From positions 1,537,324-1,601,323 of the forward strand of contig NZ_JAHCDI010000004.1 in the NCBI RefSeq assembly GCF_019697375.1: a stretch of DNA of 64,000 nucleotides. The letters are read 5' to 3'. Source of the stretch: Micromonospora tarapacensis (GTDB taxonomy: Bacteria > Actinomycetota > Actinomycetes > Mycobacteriales > Micromonosporaceae). Within the stretch, counting starts at the first letter, position 1; the number at the start of each line of letters is the position of its first letter. The position numbers were made by a program, and so were the translations under genes. Of the stretch, positions 60,559 to 64,000 are shown in pieces. The notes beneath the pieces were generated by a model. It was not told the DNA's origin and made no database searches. It was given only the letters and a program-made list of their open reading frames with translations.

Positions 60559-62112
60559 ATGGCCGTACTGCTACGGGACCTGGTCGGGGACGCCGGCGAG
60601 CCGGCACTGCGTGACGCCGCCGGGGCGTCGGACTGGCCAGGACTGGACGCGCGGGTCAACCGGTGGATCCGCTTGCTGCGCGCGCAGGGGCTGCGGGTCG
60701 GCGACACGATGGCGGTGGTCTGCGGCAACCGGCGGGAGACCATCGAGGCGTTGCTGGCCGCCATCCACACCGGAGTGACGGTGGTGCCGGTCAACTGGCA
60801 CCTGACCGCGCCCGAGATCGCGTACCTGCTGACGGACTCGGAGAGCCGGCTGGTACTCACCGAGCCGGCGTACGCGGCCGTGGTCGGCGAGGCGGTGCGG
60901 TCCGCCGCCGTCCCGGCACGGCAACTGGTCACGGGGGAGCGGGACGTCGCCGACGCCGGCGCGGTCGAACCGCTGCTCGCCGTCCTGGCCGACGACGAGC
61001 CGGAGGGACAGGTCTGCGGCTCCACCATGCTCTACACCTCCGGCACCACCGGGGTGCCGAAGGGGGTACGCAACGGGCTGTTCCGCACCGGCGCGCCGTT
61101 CGGTCGGGTGGAGCGGCTGCTGGCGTACGCCGGGCACGCGTTGGCGGTGCCGGCGCGCGGCGCGGTGCTGCTGGTCGGCCCCTGGTACCACTCGGCGCAG
61201 CTGTTCTTCGCGTTGCTGCCGCTGCTGCGCGGCAGCCGGCTGGTGCTGCACGAGCGGTTCGAACCGCAGGCGTTCCTGGCCGCCGTGGCCGAGCATCGGA
61301 TCACCGCCTGTCACCTGGTGCCCACCCAGTTCGTCCGGCTGCTGCGGCTGGACGCCGCCGACCGGGCCCGGGGCGAGTTGGGCAGCCTGCGGGTGGTGTG
61401 GCACGGCGGCGGTCCCTGCCCGGTCGAGGTGAAGCGGCAAATGATCGAGTGGTGGGGACCGGTGGTGATCGAGTACTACGCGGCCACCGAGGCGGGGGTG
61501 GTCACCCTGATCGGAGCCGAGGAGTGGCTGCGCCGGCCGGGCAGCGTCGGCCGCGCCGTACCGCCGAACGAGATCGCCATCCTGGGTCCGGACGGCGCCG
61601 CGCTGCCGCCCGGTCAGACCGGGCGGGTCTTCGTCCGCCGGGCCGGGCAGACGTTCGAATACCACAACGCCCCCGCGGAGACCCGCGACGCGCACCTGCG
61701 ACCCGGCGTGTTCACCTACGGCGAGACCGGCTTCCTGGACGACGCCGGCTACCTCTACCTGACCGGCCGGACCCGCGACCTGATCGTCTCCGGCGGGGTG
61801 AACATCTACCCGGCCGAGGTGCAGGCGGTGCTGCTAACCCATCCGGCGGTGCGCGATGTCGCGGTGACCGGCGAGCCGGACGACGAGTACGGCGAGCGGG
61901 TGGTCGCCGTCGTCGAACTGGATCCGCGGCGGCTCGACCCGGCCGACGCCACGCAGGTGCTGGACGGGTTCTGCCGGCGCTCCCTGGCCGGCTTCAAGGT
62001 GCCGCGGCGCTGGCGGTTCGTCGCCGAACTGCCCCGCGACGGCACCGGCAAGCTCCGCCACGACGTGCTGCGTGAGCTGCTGCGTCCGCAGGCCGCCGGG
62101 GAACGGTCGTGA
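60559..62112 (+). CDS. acyl-CoA synthetase (ANL superfamily)
   Basis: 517 residues. MLYTSGTTGVPKGVRNG is the P-loop, EYYAATEAGVVT the A5 block, GRTRDLIVSGGVNIYPAEV the hinge and TGKLRHDVL the final Lys. It looks like the FadD group that makes acyl-CoA via AMP, not the FAAL group (no YHDMGLIG). GGGGGCGGC precedes ATG 60559. It overlaps the next P450 by 4 nt. It may activate the released acyl chain as CoA ester before transfer to the NRPS side, or recycle it. Confidence 0.9.
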   Translation: MAVLLRDLVGDAGEPALRDAAGASDWPGLDARVNRWIRLLRAQGLRVGDTMAVVCGNRRETIEALLAAIHTGVTVVPVNWHLTAPEIAYLLTDSESRLVLTEPAYAAVVGEAVRSAAVPARQLVTGERDVADAGAVEPLLAVLADDEPEGQVCGSTMLYTSGTTGVPKGVRNGLFRTGAPFGRVERLLAYAGHALAVPARGAVLLVGPWYHSAQLFFALLPLLRGSRLVLHERFEPQAFLAAVAEHRITACHLVPTQFVRLLRLDAADRARGELGSLRVVWHGGGPCPVEVKRQMIEWWGPVVIEYYAATEAGVVTLIGAEEWLRRPGSVGRAVPPNEIAILGPDGAALPPGQTGRVFVRRAGQTFEYHNAPAETRDAHLRPGVFTYGETGFLDDAGYLYLTGRTRDLIVSGGVNIYPAEVQAVLLTHPAVRDVAVTGEPDDEYGERVVAVVELDPRRLDPADATQVLDGFCRRSLAGFKVPRRWRFVAELPRDGTGKLRHDVLRELLRPQAAGERS

Positions 62113-63371
62113 GCCGGGTGGTGCCGCGTCCGGACGTGGCGCATCCGGCCACCTACGGCGCGGCGGTGCCGTACGCCGAGTTCGCCCGGATGCGACGGGA
62201 GGAGCCGGTGTGCTGGGTGCCGGAGCCGGCGCTCTGGCGGCGCGGCGGCGCCGGCCGGATGCTCAGCCAGGGTTCCGGTTTCTGGGCGGTCACCAGCCAT
62301 GAAGGTGTGGTCGCCGCGTCCCGGCAGCCGGAGGTGTTCTCCTCCGGCCGCAGGGGCGCGTTCCTGCCCGACCCGCGCACCGCGGCCGACCTGGAACAGG
62401 CCCGGCAGCTGCTGGTCAACATGGACGCGCCGCAGCACTCGCGGATCCGTCGGCTGGTCACCGCCGTGTTCACCCCGCGGGCGATCCGGGCGCTACAGGA
62501 CAGCGTCACCGTGCACGCCCGTCACCTGGTGCAACGGGCGGTACACCGGGTGGAGTGCGACGTGGTCGCCGACCTCGCCGCGGAGCTGCCGCTGCTGGTC
62601 CTCGCGGACCTGCTCGGCCTGCCCCGCGAGGATCGGCACCTGCTGCACCGCTGGAGCAACAACCTGGTCGGCTTCGACGACCCCGAGTACGGCGGCGGGG
62701 ACGTGGAGGCGTACCGGCGCACGTTCTTCGAGGCGTTCCAGTACGCGCTCGCCGTGGCGGCCGAGCGGCGCCGGTCGCCGCGCGACGACCTGATGACGTT
62801 GCTGGCGACGAGCGAGGTGGACGGCCGCCGGCTGTCCGACCGCGAGTTCTGCAGTTTCTGGTTGTTGCTGGTGGTGGCCGGCAACGAGACGACCCGACAC
62901 CTCATCTCCGGCGGGGTTCTGGCGCTGCTGTCGGACCCGGCCCAGCGGGAGAAGCTCTCGCGCGACTGGACGCTGCTGCCCTCGGCGACGGAGGAGCTGC
63001 TGCGCTGGGTCACTCCGATCATGCAGTTCCGGCGTACCGCCACCCAGGACACCGAACTGTGCGGCCAGCCCATCGCCGAGGGTGCGAAGGTGGTGCTGTG
63101 GTACGTGTCGGCGAATCGGGACGACGCCGCCTTCGCCGACGCGCAGGCGTTACGGTTGGACCGGAATCCGAATCCGCACCTGTCCTTCGGTATGGGGCCG
63201 CACTTCTGTCTCGGTGCCCACCTGGCCCGGCTCGAGGCGCAGACCATGCTGCGGGAGCTGGTGCCGCATCTGGCCCGCTTCGAGGTGACCGGCCCGGTGG
63301 TTCGGCTGGAGAGCAATTTCGTCAATGGCTTGAAATCCCTCCCCGGGCGGTTCGCGCCGTCCCGCTCGTGA
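62109..63371 (+). CDS. cytochrome P450, CYP124/125-like (third of three)
   Basis: 420 residues. AGNETTRHLISGG is the I-helix and FGMGPHFCLGAHLARLE the heme loop; both match P450s of the linalool 8-monooxygenase / CYP124/125 group, which often attack terminal carbons of branched or steroid chains. The N-terminus and K-helix are complete. It contains the only in-frame TTA codon I noticed in the window (63150-63152), rare at this base composition and a possible bldA-type control point. Overlaps the acyl-CoA synthetase stop; last gene of the run. Confidence 0.92.
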   Translation: MSRVVPRPDVAHPATYGAAVPYAEFARMRREEPVCWVPEPALWRRGGAGRMLSQGSGFWAVTSHEGVVAASRQPEVFSSGRRGAFLPDPRTAADLEQARQLLVNMDAPQHSRIRRLVTAVFTPRAIRALQDSVTVHARHLVQRAVHRVECDVVADLAAELPLLVLADLLGLPREDRHLLHRWSNNLVGFDDPEYGGGDVEAYRRTFFEAFQYALAVAAERRRSPRDDLMTLLATSEVDGRRLSDREFCSFWLLLVVAGNETTRHLISGGVLALLSDPAQREKLSRDWTLLPSATEELLRWVTPIMQFRRTATQDTELCGQPIAEGAKVVLWYVSANRDDAAFADAQALRLDRNPNPHLSFGMGPHFCLGAHLARLEAQTMLRELVPHLARFEVTGPVVRLESNFVNGLKSLPGRFAPSRS

Positions 63372-63535
63372 GACAACGCCGGGATGTGATGTGTGTGTTG
63401 GCTACGTTCGGTGACGACGACACGCTTCAGTTCCGGTCTGTAGGGAAACACCTCAATCCGCTAATCTGGTTAGGATGTTTAACCACCACACTGCCGGGGT
63501 GTGTGCTGTGATCTGATGGACAGCGGAGGGTAGCG
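63372..63535 (+). promoter_or_regulatory. upstream region of the last gene
   Basis: 164 bp, AT-richer at 63440-63490 (GCTAATCTGGTTAGGATG). TAGGAT (63471-63476) could be a -10, but a fitting -35 is not clear. AGCGGAGGGT is the ribosome site of ATG 63536. Probably the right border of the biosynthetic operon. Confidence 0.4.
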
Positions 63536-64000
63536 ATGGGTGACTACACAATCACCATCAGAGCCGAGAGTGCCGATACCGAAACCGTGATCTGCGTCGA
63601 CATGGACGATTCGACGCCTCGGGTCGTGGAGCTCGTGATGCGCGCCGGCAGTGGCATGTCGGCACCGGCCCTCCCTTCCTTCGACCTGAATCTCCTGCTG
63701 CGCGCCTTGTTCCCCGATCGCACGGTGCCGGTGGCGCCGACGGCGGCCGAGCACGCCGTCGGATCGTCCGCCGAGGAGCCGTCCGCCGAGCAGCCCCGCG
63801 CCACGGCTGCCGGCAAGCGGTCCGTGCGTTCCGGAGCCAACCGCGCCGCCGCCGGTGCCGCGCGTCGCCGCACCGAGGCGTCCGTGCCGAAGGGTCGGGT
63901 CTACCGGCGCATGCCGGACGACGTCGTCGAGGTCTTCAACCGCACCGGCACCGTCACCGCCGTCGCCGAACACTACGGCGTGCCCCGGCACACCGCGCAG
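63536..64000 (+). CDS. hypothetical protein with C-terminal HTH-like region (cut by window)
   Basis: 155 residues visible, 3' end missing. The first 65 residues (MGDYTITIRAESADTETVIC onwards) suggest a small beta-rich domain. A low-complexity Ala/Ser/Arg linker follows (about 75-115). The end, VYRRMPDDVVEVFNRTG and AEHYGVPRHTAQ, reads like a helix-turn-helix with the recognition helix at AEHYGVPRHTA. I do not recognise the family; a DNA-binding or nucleoid-type role is possible. It has its own promoter region, so it may lie outside the cluster. Confidence 0.6.
   Translation, partial: MGDYTITIRAESADTETVICVDMDDSTPRVVELVMRAGSGMSAPALPSFDLNLLLRALFPDRTVPVAPTAAEHAVGSSAEEPSAEQPRATAAGKRSVRSGANRAAAGAARRRTEASVPKGRVYRRMPDDVVEVFNRTGTVTAVAEHYGVPRHTAQ

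Noticed and set aside
63389-63511. 40-codon ORF after the last P450
   Set aside because: No ribosome site, no known motif, in a probable promoter region; not enough to call a gene.

Overview
The window is very G+C-rich, densely packed DNA with frequent GTG/TTG starts, overlapping stop/start junctions and HrdB-like promoters. It looks like an actinomycete chromosome, most likely Micromonosporaceae. Almost all of it reads as one large, previously unassigned biosynthetic gene cluster that combines cysteine-heterocycle NRPS machinery with a type II fatty-acid/polyketide-like operon and acyl-CoA chemistry.

Layout. (1) 1-1759: a sulfonate-type flavin monooxygenase/FMN reductase pair, perhaps outside the cluster. 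(2) 1935-10422: two stand-alone condensation-domain proteins, two P450s, a di-iron ferritin-like oxygenase, an O-methyltransferase and a STAS protein. (3) 10504-14109: two small VOC proteins (possible drug binding), a 14-TM MFS exporter and a phosphopantetheinyl transferase. (4) 14294-28999: the NRPS core. It comprises ArCP-Cy-A-PCP-Cy-A-PCP, then TubC dock-Cy-A(MT)-PCP-TE, a saccharopine-dehydrogenase-like protein, a PchG/Irp3-type thiazolinyl imide reductase and a type II thioesterase. (5) 35255-28974, minus strand: flavin monooxygenase, two acyl-CoA dehydrogenases, O-methyltransferase and fatty acyl-AMP ligase. (6) 35373-40562: VOC dioxygenase-like protein, DAO-type oxidase, metallo-hydrolase, methyltransferase and a third acyl-CoA dehydrogenase. 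(7) 47923-40618, minus strand: aryl-AMP ligase of the EntE/DhbE/YbtE type, a second DAO oxidase, a free PCP and a Cy-A-PCP-TE NRPS. (8) 48100-63371: one long plus-strand run with ferredoxin, thiolase, CoA-transferase, then ketoreductase, didomain dehydratase, ACP, KS, a fused KS-like/KS, a KS-like protein, hydrolase, double-hotdog thioesterase, DsbA/HCCA-isomerase-like protein, class II aldolase/adducin, acyl-CoA synthetase and a third P450. (9) A truncated HTH-type protein closes the window.

How the genes may work together. An aryl acid is adenylated by the ligase at 46333-47923 and loaded on the N-terminal ArCP. Cy domains then condense and cyclise Cys (or Cys-like) residues. The reductase and the A-embedded methyltransferase predict an N-methylthiazolidine of pyochelin type. 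No salicylate or DHB synthase is present, while a complete set of type II fatty-acid/PKS enzymes is. An unusual polyketide-derived acyl or aryl unit is therefore the attractive hypothesis. No pathway regulator and no siderophore uptake system is seen.

Data quality. Thirteen genes need about 20 single-base frame changes, nearly all apparent one-base deletions in G/C runs, to restore family-typical reading frames. I treat these as likely sequencing errors, not gene decay. All family assignments come from reading motifs by eye; no database search was run.
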